Notes under the pieces: generated by a model
The model's database searches: none
The model's input: only the letters and a program-made list of their open reading frames with translations
What the model was told of the DNA's origin: nothing
Position numbers and translations under genes: made by a program
Shown: one piece after another, positions 1 through 12,700 of the stretch
Layout: each line of letters opens with the position of its first letter
Numbering within the stretch: position 1 is the first letter of the stretch
Source of the DNA: Mactra quadrangularis
Taxonomy: Eukaryota; Mollusca; Bivalvia; Venerida; Mactridae
Reading direction: 5' to 3'
Length of the DNA: 64,000 nt
Assembly: GCA_025267735.1 (NCBI GenBank)
Contig: CM046295.1
Span: 16,637,592 to 16,701,591 of the forward strand

Positions 1-1
1 C

Positions 2-1084
2 CTATTGTTTGAAAATTTTACATTGCCATACAGGAATGACAGAGCTGATAAATATGGTGGTATTCTTGTCTATATAACTAGTAATTTGCCCTCAAAACGT
101 CGCTTAGATTTAGAACTTTCAACTATTGAAAGTATTTGGGTCAAAATACACGTTAAAAATCGCAATCTGCTTATTGGTACATTTTACAGAACCCCTAGCT
201 CTAACAATGCGGTTTTAAACGACATAGAGACGTCCATAGCTTTGGCTTTTGATACTGGTATATCTGATATTATAATCACTGGTGATCTTAATCTTGACTT
301 GCTAAAGGGAACTACAAAAGCTAAAATTTTGAGTATTTCCAGACAATACGGACTTCACCAACTTATAACTGAACCTACCCATTTTACTGAATTTTCATCA
401 TCTGTCATAGACCTGATTTTTACGACAAACAAACACTTAGTCACACAGTCGGGTGTTAGCGAGCCATTATTTGATCAAATGAGATATCATTGTCCGGTTT
501 ATTGTTTTGTTAATTTATCTAAGCCAAGACCTCGTCCATTTAAACGACTAGTTTGGAAATTTGAGCAGGGTGATTATGAACATTTACGTCAACTTGTAAA
601 AACTTTTGATTGGACATCAATTGAAAACGAAAATATTGAACAATATACCACAAATTTAACTGACCAGATAAATATTTTTTGCAAACAATCAATACCTAAC
701 AAAGTAGTAACGATCAGAAATGCAGAACCTAAATGGATCAAAAGCCACATTAGAACTCTTATCAGAAAACGCAAACGAGCATACGACAAAGCCAAAAAAT
801 CACAACTTACTACAGATTGGACAGCATACAAATCACTAAGAAACAAAACACTAACGGAACTGCGCAAATCAAAACAAAACTATTCTTCTTTAGCAGAAAA
901 GTTTAGGGATTCCAACTGTTCCCAGGCAACTTTTTGGAAACTTATGAAACAATTCAGTCTCAATAATAACCAGCAATCATCAATACCATCACTTAAAGAT
1001 TTAAATACTGGATTGTACATAACTGACGACACTGAAAAAGCAAACTTACTGAATAATTTCTTTCAATCACAAACATTCCTATAG
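2..1084 (+). pseudogene. LINE endonuclease domain and linker (partial)
   Basis: About 360 residues, open from the left edge to a stop at 1082-1084. The first half is the C-terminal half of an exonuclease-endonuclease-phosphatase fold: YGGILVYI, then GTFYRTPSS, then ITGDLNLDLL, then a final YHCPVYCF block corresponding to the catalytic SDH-type strand. The Asp of the usual SDH appears to be replaced here (MRYHCPV), which would damage catalysis. The second half is a Lys/Arg-rich linker leading to the reverse transcriptase. The frame breaks before the RT block, so this is a fragment of one ancestral polyprotein. Confidence 0.85.
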
Positions 1085-1139
1085 GACGACAATAAACGGC
1101 TACCAGATATTGAAACAAGCACACACACTCAACAGCTAT

Positions 1140-2251
1140 CTAATATATATATATCACTAATGAAGATGTTTCATCTGTCCTGAAATCGCTAAAGACTGGC
1201 AAAGCATGTGGTCCAGATAATATCAACAGTCGTGTACTCAAAGAGATTCATGCTGAAATATGTAAACCCCTCTGTAAACTCTTTAATTATTCACTTTCAA
1301 TAGGACAAATACCAATACAATGGAAAACATCAAATGTCTGTGCAATTTTCAAGAAAAATGATCCAAGTGAGGTCAGTTATTATCGTCCGATTTCCCTTCT
1401 TTCTGTTATAAGTAAGGCATTTGAAAAAAATATTCACAAATACCTCTACAACTTCTTAACTTCAAATGCCTCTATCACAGCTTTACAATCAGGTTTTGTC
1501 CAAAATGATTCTACTATTAACCAACTCACTGCGCTTTATCACACTTTCTGTGAAGCGCTTGATGAAGGGAAAGAGGTCAGAGCCATATTTTGCGATATAT
1601 CTAAGGCTTTTGACAGGGTATGGCACAGAGGTCTAATTCATAAACTTAAATCAAAAGGAGTCAATGGTTCTTTGATAAAATGGTTTGAAAATTATTTGTC
1701 TGACAGGTACCAGTGTGTCGTTATAAATGGTAAAATGTCATCAAAACTTGGTCTTAAAGCCGGCGTCCCTCAAGGTTCCTTACTCGGCCCACTTTTATTT
1801 ATAGTTAACATATTTATATATTAACGATATTGTAGATGCTATTCAATCTCCTATACGTCTGTTTGCAGACGATACTAGTCTTTATGTAATTGTGGACGAT
1901 CCAACTAGAGCCTCAATAGCTCTTAACACCGACATGCAAACTATTTCCCAGTGGGCAAACAAATGGTTAGTTTCTTTCACTCCACAGAAAACTGAATCCC
2001 TCATTATCTAAAGAAAACACAACAAATCCATTCATCCACATGCATATATGCAAGACTCTGCTATTCAAGAAGTATGTCATCACAAACATCTTGGATTAAC
2101 ATTCTCCTCAGATGGAACATGGCATCTCCACATTCTTAACATCACTGGAAACGCATGGAAAAGAGTCCATGCAATGAAATCTCTAAAATTTACACTGGAC
2201 CGCAAATCTCTAAAAATTATGTATCTTTCTTATATACGACCTGTGTTTTAG
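1140..2251 (+). pseudogene. LINE reverse transcriptase domain, frameshifted
   Basis: The RT palm is readable from about 1153 to a stop at 1822: KTGKACGPDNI, YYRPISLLS, CDISKAFDRVWHRG (first catalytic Asp) and AGVPQGSLLGPLLF. A small indel near 1815 moves the continuation (INDIVDAI, LFADDTSLY with both catalytic Asp) to another frame, which then meets a stop at 2009. A further open stretch (2048-2251) is the thumb region. The catalytic motifs survive but the frame does not, so this is a recently inactivated copy rather than an ancient relic. Confidence 0.88.
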
Positions 2252-2588
2252 AATATGGTGATGTAATCTGGGCAAACTTAACATCTCAAGACGAAACTTG
2301 AAGCTCTTCGAATTATCACAGGTACCACCAAACTTGTCTCTATAGACAAACTTTATAAAGAAACCGGTCTTGTTCCGCTTAAACAGCGACGGACAGAACA
2401 TAGACTGACACAATTCTATAAAATGAAAAACGGTCTGTCTCCACAGTACCTAAGCAATTTTAATACCTGAACAAATTTATGATGTAACATCCTACAGCCT
2501 TAGAAATGCCACAAACACACGAAATGTCTTTTGCAATACAAATCTATTTTCTAATTCTTTCCTTCCGGATACAATAAGAAACTGGAAT

Positions 2589-3050
2589 TTGCTCCCAACT
2601 GAAGTGAGAGAAGCACAAACATTGCAGTTGTTTAAACATGGTTTGACGACACATTATCACAGATATCAAATTCCCAAATACTACTTCGAAGGTGATCGAG
2701 TAAACTCAATTCATCACACACGCCTAAGAACACATTGTAGCATCCTAAAAGAACATCTTTTCTCTAAAAATATCATTGACATTCTAAACCGTGTCTGTGG
2801 ACAAATTGAAAGAACGAAACACTATCTCTTAGAATATCCTCTGTTTGAACCACAAGGACGAGTCCTTCATGAAAATCTTCAGCAATTCAATACAACATTA
2901 ACTGAACAAAAACTTCTATTTGGCGATGAGACACTTGACCTTAAGACGAATATTACAATATTCAAAAGTATTCATAATTTTATTTTTAAAAAATACAAGA
3001 AGATTTGTTTAAACATTTGGCCATTCGTAACAAATCAAAACTGCCTATAG
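2589..3050 (+). pseudogene. LINE C-terminal region with decayed zinc-knuckle-like motif
   Basis: An open stretch of about 153 residues (with a few more in-frame upstream) matching the C-terminal end of such LINE proteins: NWNLLPTEVREAQTLQLFK followed by a CGQIERTKHYLLEYPLFEP segment. In relatives this segment usually reads C-x-C-G-x3-T-x2-H-x4-C. Here the first and last Cys positions appear lost (Val and Tyr). It is part of the same dead element, not an independent gene. Confidence 0.75.
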
Positions 3051-3448
3051 TTCTCAAAGGACTGACCTCTTCAATGTACATCATAAATATCCTACATTAT
3101 CTCATTCTGCCTTCATCTCTGTTTCCCTCTTTCTGTATTGCTCTTTGTTTTCAACCGCGTCTGCGTTCATCTACTAGCTTTTATACTAGAATATTAAAAA
3201 TGCAACCGGTAATGTATGTATTTTGTAATATTTTGATTTGTTTTTGTTTTTTTTCTAATTTGAGGAGAGAGATAACAAAACTAGCTTTTAAAGCTATCTT
3301 CTCAATCCTCTCTTTTGCAACATTTGACTATTACTTTGTGTATGTATTTATGTTTGTATTTACCTAAATAAAATATTGTTTAAACCAAATCATATGTTTT
3401 GTAATAAAATATCTTAGAGACACAGTTCAACGATTCTAAGTCACATAC

Positions 3449-3565
3449 ATTCTTTGGCCATTCTCCCCCTACCACTGGTTCTAAATCATGTAAGGCAATT
3501 GTCAGTCACTGACGGAAGTATGTGCTTAGTAACTGGTTAACAGCTAAATCAAGATCCAGTTTCAA
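3449..3565 (+). repeat. SINE family B fragment
   Basis: It shares the segments 'cattctccc', 'taccactg', 'ttctaaatcatg' and 'gtcagtcactgacggaagta' with at least eight other places in this window (16072, 23667, 41583, 53706 and 56035 on +; 18302 and 45240 on -). The tRNA-like head is missing here. It is cut directly beside the LINE 3' end. Confidence 0.75.
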
Positions 3566-3858
3566 AGTTACGAAACTGATTAAGAATGATTTAATCGTGA
3601 GTGTTTTTTTGTAACAAGAAAATTCAAAGTATTGAATATTTTAAATATAGTATATAAAATCATTCATTTATTCGTTGTTCCTTTGACTTAAACATTAAAA
3701 CTGACTTCGATATTTCTATGTATTTGAAACTCACAGATTTAGCAAATGAATAAAGAGAAATGATCATTTTGACCTTTACATGTACATAGTGCTCTCCAAA
3801 ACTTCTTAAAATAATTCAAAAACTTTTCATTTATACTACATGTAATTTTAACTATGAT

Positions 3859-4223
3859 TTATGGTGGCATATTTCTGCCACCAGATAACCACATAACCTA
3901 ACTAGTTAATTAAGTGGTTATCTAGTTACGTAACTAGTTAACCAGATAATTAACTAGTTAATTGAGTAGTTAACTAGTTACGTAACTAGTTAATCACTTA
4001 ACATTTAATTGGTAAAATAATACACAATGGCAGTTGTAAGCACTAACTTGCATTTTTTTCCTGTTATGATATTTTCTTTATTGTAAAAAATATCTAGTTA
4101 CGTAACTAGTTAACTACTTAATTAACTAGATAATTATCTGGTTAACTAGTTACGTAACTAGTTAACCAGATAATTATCTAGTAAGTTATGTGGTTATCTG
4201 GTGGCAGAAATATGCCACCATAA
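3859..4223. mobile_element. Foldback/MITE-like element with ~38-bp terminal inverted repeats
   Basis: The left end reads ttatggtggcatatttctgc and continues into ccaccagataaccacataac. The right end is its reverse complement, finishing in tatgccaccataa. The interior is built of palindromic ctagttacgtaactag units separated by short spacers, so the whole 365 bp can fold on itself. There is no coding capacity. A shortened copy lies at 32354-32502. Superfamily unknown. Confidence 0.85.
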
Positions 4224-4480
4224 TAATTAAAGCTTATTCATGTAACATATTTTAAATCATATGTTGATTTTAGAATTTTGCTCATATGACTTTTTTCATG
4301 AATAAATATAAATATGCGTATGCATAAAAGAGGATTTTTGTCCAAAGATTTAAGACATGTTCTGTATGGGTAATTTTAAAACGTGATTCATATGATACAT
4401 TAATATTGGTATATACATTGATTATTGAATAAATTCATCTATATATTTATTGAATAAAATGTATTGATAATAAATCGATT

Positions 4481-4800
4481 ACAGTAAACCCTAGTCTTGG
4501 ACAGTCGCCTCTCAATAACATCTAAATATTATACACCTCTCATCATCAGTCACATCTCAACAACGGTCACCTCTTATTTACAGCCATTTATTAAAAAACC
4601 ACTACTGCTGAAAATATTCACATCACCATAGAAGTCTACTTTTGATGACTGTTATCTCCAAATGACGGTCACCTCTTAACTACAGCCACATTTCAATCAA
4701 AGTCAATTTTAAAATAACTATTACTCACTATTAACGGCCTTTGTTAAAAAGGTCACTTTTAAATACGAACCAATGTTCCGTAAAACTTAAAATTGACCAT
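4481..4800. repeat. TE-derived repeat with 'gtcacctct' blocks
   Basis: After 'attacagtaaaccctagtc' there are repeated ggtcacctct / cagccac blocks. These resemble the end blocks of the TIR element at 56485-56989. A right end cannot be fixed: a possible one is 'gtgactgtat' near 5100, with a SINE inserted between. No ORF. Confidence 0.45.
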
Positions 4801-4836
4801 TAAAAGCCACTTCTCACTTCTCTAATAGCTAATTGA

Positions 4837-4975
4837 ATGGGCGTGGTCGAGTGTTTACGACGTTGGACTGCTTATCATTGGATAGCGAGGTCCACTTGAA
4901 TTGAAATCCCATCCAAAACCTACCCGTTGTTTCCTTGAGCAAGAAACTTTATCATACTAGCTCAGTACTTGCACC
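4837..4975 (+). repeat. SINE family D, head and body
   Basis: Starts 'ggcgtggtcgagtg', a tRNA box-A-like head, and continues to 'cttgagcaagaaactttat', followed by 'tagctcagtactt'. The same body occurs inverted at 6535-6665 and 62935-63048, and the head recurs at 38262. tRNA-derived by appearance. No clear pol III terminator was identified. Confidence 0.65.
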
Positions 4976-5328
4976 AAGAAGCAGATCCGAAATTGACTAA
5001 TCTAAGTTTTAAAAACTTGATTCACAATCGAGATAAAATAAACTCAACTTAAAACACTTATTTACATAAAGTTCATTGACTGGTTGTTAAATCGAGATGT
5101 GACTGTATTTCCACTGGTTACTTAATGTTGTTTCATCGTCAACATAGATACACTGTTGTTAGTTTGTTGGGTGTTACAGTTTTGGTGATTCAGTGACTCA
5201 GGATTAAGACAAACGTCACATCGACCAGGCTTTTAATCTTGTGCTTAAGTGACCCTTATTTATTGGTTTTAGTTGTTTCTTTTTTCAAGTCTTCATATTT
5301 CAAGGTAAATCATTTTTCATACATTTTT

Positions 5329-5606
5329 TACCGGGTATAACGCCGTGTCAACACAATTTATTTTATTTTACAGCGTCCAGCGCACCTAACCTAGCTTTCC
5401 TGGACTTTTGTCTATAACCAGTACTCACCTACCCTTCCACAAGTCCAGAAACTTCTCCATATATCTTATTAATGGAGAAAACTTGACATTATTGTCAATT
5501 TATTATGGACGGGTACTACCGGCCCGGTTTGGATTCGAACTCGTAACCTCCTTCGGGACACTAGCTTCGTATCTGACATGTTACCAACAGCACTACAGAC
5601 CCAGGG
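5329..5606 (-). repeat. SINE family A (tRNA-derived), near full length
   Basis: On the minus strand the tRNA-like head holds a box-B-like gttcgaatcc sequence (minus of ggattcgaac at 5530). The conserved body (gacaataatgtcaa, ccattaat..atatggagaagt, taggtgcgctgg) follows, then the end 'gacacggcgttatacccgg'. The same family is at 17192-17790, 40918-41085 and 43128-43305. Confidence 0.8.
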
Positions 5607-6204
5607 TTTTTCATTTATGTTGATAAAATGATAAATGATTGATTAAGCTTTTATCTTTATGGGCCCAATAATCGAGGCCATATTCGACAATCTTCATCTT
5701 CAAACAATGCTGAAATTCAGATACAAGGCAGAAATACAATATCGAATTTTTACTACTGGACCACTGCTTCAAATGCCCCGTATGAGACTGATCATCCAAG
5801 TTATATTCTATGTTGCCATGGTAACAACAAGTGAAGCCACGCCTTCAAACGTCCCATATGAGACTAGCAATCGACGCCATATTCTAAAATAACCTTCTTC
5901 TTCAAAAACGATGAAATTCCGATGCAAGCAAAGAAAACAACATCGTCATCCAAAAGAAACGTCTTAGTTTTTTGTCACAAAGTGAAAACAGTCGGACCGT
6001 GGAATTATCGGATTATGAGATTCCTTCATTTCCTGTCAGAAATTGTCACGTGATTACCTCACCGTGAAATTGAAAACATCATAAATCCGAATTGTTTCTC
6101 TTTAAAGAGTGAGTAACCCGCTGGTGGCAAATTAATTTTGTTGTTAAAGTGACCGCCTCATGGATTTGATTTTATAACATTTTGCGTTCTGTTGCGTTCT
6201 GATT

Positions 6205-6500
6205 TTACAGTTGTAGGACGCGCTTAGAGTCAACAGGGGTCGAGACGTCCCCGGGGTTGGCCTCCCGCCCGAGGCTCTGCTAACATCCTTGAGAAAAAAA
6301 TATTTAACTACGATTGCTTCGCTTCACCCACGTGTGAATTCATGTGTACCTGCAAAGGGGGTATAAATTGTCTGCTGCACAAGGCAGATTAAAAAGACTC
6401 CTCAGTGAGATTGATAGATAAATACTAGTAGCCCGATGATCAGGGGTGATAATTGAAAAGTCGATTAGGCATGAAATTTGGTTGTAAGTCAAGTTCTTAC
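6205..6500 (+). repeat. SINE family C, diverged copy
   Basis: Contains the family-C body: 'gattgcttcgcttcaccca', 'gtgtacctgcaaaggg', 'gattgatagataaatacta' and 'gtagcccgatgatcagggg'. The tRNA-like head at 6210-6280 is GC-rich and degraded. Better copies are at 17220-17535 and 57880-58200. Confidence 0.7.
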
Positions 6501-6534
6501 AGCTTACATTTACCACTCTCGAGTCCGCTTTTGG

Positions 6535-6665
6535 TCCCCTAGTACTGAGCTAGTACTATAAAGTTTCCTCCTCAAGAAAAGAAGGTAGGTTTTGGATGTG
6601 CTTTAAACCAACGCGGAACTGACTATCATATGACTACCAGTCCAATGTCTTAAACACTCGACCAC
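6535..6665 (-). repeat. SINE family D, inverted copy
   Basis: Reverse complement of the family-D unit: 'agtactgagctagta' at the left and 'cactcgaccacacccac' (inverted head) at the right. It ends only about 55 bp before the splice acceptor of the first coding exon of the intermediate-filament gene. Confidence 0.65.
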
Positions 6666-6720
6666 ACCCACTTAAAATTTTAGTCGCTTTGTCATGTTAT
6701 TTTCATATTGTATATTTCAG

Positions 6721-6783
6721 TAATACAAAGATGGGTGTCAATGGTACTGGAGAGAAAGATGAGATGATCCGATTGAACGACAA
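6721..6783 (+). CDS. Intermediate filament exon 1 (start codon exon)
   Basis: Acceptor tatatttcag ends at 6720; ATG at 6731; donor gtatgt from 6784. It encodes MGVNGTGEKDEMIRLND plus two bases of the Lys codon (phase 2). The reading frame upstream of the ATG stays open to the acceptor, so a coding upstream exon cannot be excluded. Confidence 0.85.
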
Positions 6784-9700
6784 GTATGTGGACATTATAT
6801 ATCCGTGATTTGGCATCCGAATTATGCTACATTTTATAATTATAAGAAACAATGTATTAGGTATCAGAAAATTAATGTCCGAATAGTGCTTCATTTTTAT
6901 GTACAAGAAAAATGTATTAGATATCCGAAAGTAAGTATCCGAATATAATACATGCATAAAACCCTGCTATACGTATACATGTATAAATTTATTCATCTTA
7001 TTAAATAAAAATATTATAATTTCCAAATCATGCGACATTTTAAATTCACATTATATAAAATTGACTCAAACACTTAAAGATCAAAAGCAGTTTCATGATT
7101 TTAAGATACTAAAATCGATAAATAATCGATATATTTATAACCTAATCAATCAATCAATCAATCAATTCATTCACTTATTGAAGTTTTGGTAAACATGAAG
7201 CGTAAAGCCATTTACATTTTTGGGAAGTTTTTATATAAAAAATAAAATCTGCATAAATTAAACTAAAATCGAAATTTCAACCTTTAAAGTTCAAAAGACG
7301 GTTTAATTCAAAGATGTGAAAGTCTAAAATTATTTCGAATAAAACGTTAATGTACCTTGAAAAGCTTTACACAATCCATTCAAGTGTATACAAATATGTC
7401 TAACGATTCAGTACATTACATGACAAAATCATTATTATCATTGTATTTCACTCAAATGTCAGCAGCTCAAACATTTACCCCGCTGATTTAAATACTCGAT
7501 GTTTGTTTGATAATCCATGTACATAGATACGATTAACTACCTTTATCAATAGTAAGTACAGAATCTCCCTAGTGAGTATTCAAATGAGCGGGGTTTATGT
7601 ATGCTCCCACTTCAGAATGTTTTTACCTAATGTCGGTAAAAATGAATATTCGTATTCGTAAACATTATTGTCGAACAAATATCAAGTATTTAAATCAGCA
7701 GGGTTAATGTTTATTAAGTGGTAGTTCAGTACTTATTGACAAATATAAGAATAAGTTATTTGAATATATTTAAGATTTGCATTGTTCGTAAGAAATTATT
7801 AGCATTTGTGTATTATTACTTTTTTGTATTAAACTTGAATCAAATTGCATTATTTGTATTAAAACTTAATTAAATTGTTCAATATAATTTAATGTTATTC
7901 TATATATTTTATTGTTCATTGTATATTTTCCCAGACTTGCAGCATACATGCAGAAAGTACGAAAGCTAGGTTCAGGAAGTGACACTGTAGTATTCTTAGA
8001 TACTCTGAGATCTATTGAAGATGAAGTGAAGAAATTAAAGGGGATGTATGACAGAGAGCTAGACAAATATAGGTAATTATTTACTTTTTACTGGTTTTAA
8101 CGCTCTGTCAACACAATAAAGGCTATTATACGGAGACCAGAGCACCTAACCTAGCTTTCTTGGACCATTGTCTATAGCCAGTACTCAACGACCGTTTTAC
8201 AAGGCTGGGAACTTCTCCATATACATAATAATTGAAAGAAACTTGACATCATTGTCAAAGTTTCATGGAAGGGTATACATTTCTCGGGTAGGTAACCATT
8301 TATTAACATACAAATACACTACCCGTAAAAATGTCCTTGGAATGTTTTAAGGATAAACTGATGTACATTTGTCCTTGAAAATAAGGAACAAAGGGTTATC
8401 TTGGAACTTTAATAAACACGAGATTCAGGGCTCAAGCCACGCTCGGACGACGACAGTAAACACTTTTAGGGGATTACTTCATCCAAACAGCTCGCTCACA
8501 AGACCAGTCTAAGACAAATACATGTAACAGTTTTGACCTAACTGACGTCAACGAATAAAGTTTGGCCATTACTAACAAATCGTAAACTAGGTCATTTCCA
8601 AAACTTTTTTGTGGAAAAGATTCAGAGCAGGCTATTTGACTGACACCTAGGCAAAAACAAATTACTGATATATTTAATACTAGCCTATGTTTCGGGTAAA
8701 GTTTGTTTACTTTCTAAAGATCACCTGACTATGTATACTCCCAATCGATTTACTAAATTATAATTGACTTTATTTCTGTTATTTATTTTTCTCCTCAGAC
8801 AAAATCTTGAAGAGTCAAACAGACAAAAGATTGACGCTCAGACTGAACTTGAGAAGTGTAAAAGGAAATGCGGTGACCTTGATGACTGGTAAGTTAGATG
8901 AACTGTCCGTAATCATCTTCTAACGTCAGTTGAACCTTAATAGCAAGACCAACAATTTTTTTGTGTAACAAAATAAAAAAGGGAAGTAACTTCATCAATG
9001 TGAACAAACTCTTCGCAGCGGTTATTTCCCTTTATTGAATAAAAAAATACTGCCACAAAAAGTAAATTTGTCCCTCAGAGAGATAAAACAAATTAAAAAA
9101 TACACTATTCAATGCAAATTAAAAAAACCCCAGAAAATTGTCTTAGTTGCTGATATAATTGGTACCCATTGCTCGCATTCTATCAATACCAATCTGATTA
9201 AAACCCGATCTAAAATTTTACCGCTCGCATACTCGCTAATTTAGATCTGGCCTTTTCCAAACGAAGGTCACGTTCAGGTGACCTTTTCTCATCATAATAA
9301 TCATGACAAAATTGTTATGATACGTAACTTGTTTACATCGTCTACGTCACGCAATTTGAAATGAGCCACCCAATCGCAGACTGTGAATAATACCGCTGTT
9401 AAATTTGCATGCAAACCTTGGTCTAAAAATAGAAATTACGAAATCAAAATGTGATTAATAGTGTTTTCGTCTTGATGAAAGCTACGCATTGATTGGTCGA
9501 CACAAAGTTCATCTCGACGTGACCTTGCATTGAGTAAGTAGAGATCCAGTACGACAACGCGAGTAGAACAGGATCTCTGTTTACGGAGATTGTATCAATA
9601 CATACAACAGTTTGTACAAAAGGAATTGCTCGATGTCAGATAACGTAAGACTAATTAAATATGAATTGAAGTTTACTTGGAAATGAATGAAAGAAATTTT

Positions 9701-12700
9701 GAATATCACTGAGGCGTGTTTGGGAAAATGAACATCAGTAGCGTGTTCAATTACACTAAACATTACAGAATGTTACGTAACGATACATTCGGAACTTCTC
9801 GGTCATTCGCTGCGAATAATTTAATCTAATGAACAAATATGCGATCGTTAAGGCAATAAGTGATGTTTCAAAATTTACGGACTAAAAACGAAACATCTTT
9901 CATTGCCTACACGACAGTATATTTGTTTTTTTTTTCAACACCGGAAGATTTAAAATAGCGTCTAAATATGTCCGAAATTATTCGCAGCGAATGACCGAGG
10001 TGTCCCGAATGTATCGTTACGTAACGTTCTGTAACGTTTATTGTAATTGAACACGCTACTGACAACGGTGGCACACTCTCACCTTTATTTTCAATACATT
10101 CTCGTTCCCAGAGTCTAATAGGATTCTCAATACTAGTATTGAGAATCCTACAAGACTCTTGGAACGAGAATGTTTTCAATACTACCATGCAAGTAAATTT
10201 TGTTACTTGGTTCGTCGAATTAAGAACAAAATAGTCCGTCACAAATGGATTTGGTTGAATATATGCAGAAATACTCTTGTATTATCTATGTAAAAACAAG
10301 TGAGTAATATCTACTGTCTTATTCACTGAGCCACACGTACTGAATGATTAATTTAAGTCCTCACAAGAATTAATACTATATCACTGTACCACAATAGTGT
10401 GGACTCATTTGCGATGTTTTGAAAATTGATGAAGGACTGGATTGTATTGTTTTAACGTTAACACACGTAATGTTATTTTGTACAAGTACAGTGCTAGTTT
10501 GAAGTTTGCATACGTATGTTATACGTAATTTTGCAGATTATGTGATATATATAAATGTGAAACTGCATTGGCACCATTTCCTATCTATTAAACCCCTCGT
10601 GATATGATTGTTAGAAAGGCATTTGTGGAAAGGAACTCGAATGTTAAATGGGCAATTTTTTTGGGAAAGTTCCAACTGAATAAATTAAAGACCTATAGAA
10701 ATTTTGCAACAGTCAATAACATTACAACAGAATCTAATTTTATTTAACTGATAGTTAAATAAATTTAGTATACCTTTTTACTTTAGATATTTTGAGGGGA
10801 ATTAAATGAGACAGGAAATAAAGCGCCATGATCGTGCGACCACATGCACGACTCATGCAGATCGGTTCGTCTCCATTCGGAAACAAACACCAAAATCAAC
10901 AGCGTAAGCCAACTACTAGCAAAACATTAACAGCTCTGGTAACCATGCATTATTTCCTTTCTCTATGAAAAAGGAATGGCATGGTGTTTAGGAACGACCA
11001 GAGCCAGTCAAATGCTTCGCTTAAATAGGGCGAACGCTTGGCTATATGTATGACATTAAGTCAAAATAACGACATACACATTAAAACTGTAATGTTTTCT
11101 AACACAAATTAAATACTAACGAATGGGTTGTCAAAGTAAGCAGTTTATTATGTCAATTAAATTCAATTGGTCTCTAATTCTGTCTTACTTAAGCTTGCAG
11201 ATTCTTTGTTTATTATTTAACTAGATACTTAAATATTATTACATAAATATATTGAAGACTTATCAAATTTAATCAAAAACAAAATTAATAGAGTCACACG
11301 TTATATTTTGTATATTTCTATACCCTGTGTTTAAAATCATAAACATGCCCCCGGGGCGTATATTTAATACAAAATGTATTATCTAATACGATTTACATAG
11401 GCAAGGGAGTTAAATAGGATCTTAGCACTTGCCATTGTTGCCTCCCTTTGTGCCAATTCAATGTAATTTTAATAACAAATAGTTAGGCCTATATGCTTTT
11501 TAAATCTTGACCATTCTTCTATTTTCTTTCTTTTTCTATATTTTTCTTTTTGTACTTTTTATCTTACATTATTTTTATGAGAAATATGGTCTAAATTGAA
11601 TGTTCACACGTTTACTAGTTATAACAATGTTAAAAAGTGATGAAATATATAAAACAACAACATGTACTTACAGCTTTATAGTGCTCCTGGCTAGCCAAAA
11701 CAGTATTTAGTTCTGTGATAAAGAATTATTCCTATGACGAATCACCACTGTGATTATTTATCAAATATAATTGTTAATTTGAATCTTTTATAATTGTTTA
11801 ACTGCACATTATGTACATAAGAATATTAATAATATTTACATTCATGAATAACACTATGTACAGGTCGTCCACGTAAACATTGCGTATAAAATCATGGTCT
11901 GTTTAATTACACACCAATATTTAGGGGTGAATTATTTATACAATTTTATAGTTCGGTTAGTTTACACTTGTTTTATTAAAATATAAAAACATATTTATAA
12001 AACATTTACAAAGAAGATATACAATATTTAAAATAAATGTTGAATATCAAAGTGGTGTGTGTAAGTCAGCAAAATGCTGTTCATGCATAAACTTATTTAC
12101 CTATTTAGTGGACAAGTCCATTTTTTAAAGAACAATAACACGCGTGACCTAGAATACGACCTGTAATTGTGTTTATAAGTTTTAATTAGCTTTCGCACGA
12201 AATTCACGACACAAAATTTAATATCGTTTAAATTCAATGCCCACTATATTATTCTGAGTTTTATGTGGCTTTAGGATGGCAGTAGTATAAACACGTGACA
12301 AAATAAATGAAAATGGACATTATAAACTTACAATTTCATACCCGTTGTCTAAGTCAGATAGAATACTCGTGGCAGTTTGATATGGCATTTATCAACTCGC
12401 TTCGCTCGTTGATAAATCCCATATCAAACTGCTACTCATGCTCTATCCTATACTTTTAATCGACTCAGAATTTTATTTTAATATGGGAAGTAACTACGAC
12501 AATGTTTAACCATTTTTGTAAGATTTACTTCCCTTTGAAATTAATTATAATTCAATCAAATGCTAATAGGATGGAGACTTGGGGCCACTTTCACAAAAAA
12601 TCTTAAGTTTTTTCATAAGTCAAGACTTAAGCTTGGACTTAAGTTAAAAGTTGTGGTGAACTTAAGTTTTTACTAAGTCAGTTTCTCGAAAAAAACTTGA

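Larger units (their letters stand above)
1..3385 (+). mobile_element. Degenerate CR1/Jockey-like LINE retrotransposon, 5' part outside the window
   Basis: A non-LTR retrotransposon copy. In order it shows the C-terminal part of an APE-type endonuclease (residues like IIITGDLNLDLL and a terminal HCPV block), a reverse transcriptase with FCDISKAFDRVWHRG, AGVPQGSLLGPLLF and LFADDTS boxes, and a C-terminal region ending in a decayed Cys/His motif (CGQIERTKHYLLEYP). The endonuclease frame is open from the left window edge, so the element starts outside. The three blocks lie in different frames with stops at 1082, 1822 and 2009, so this copy is dead. The right end is set near 3385 after an AATAAA-containing stretch. 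No poly(A) tail is visible, which is compatible with CR1-like elements that end in short repeats. The clade assignment is by motif recognition only. Confidence 0.9.
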
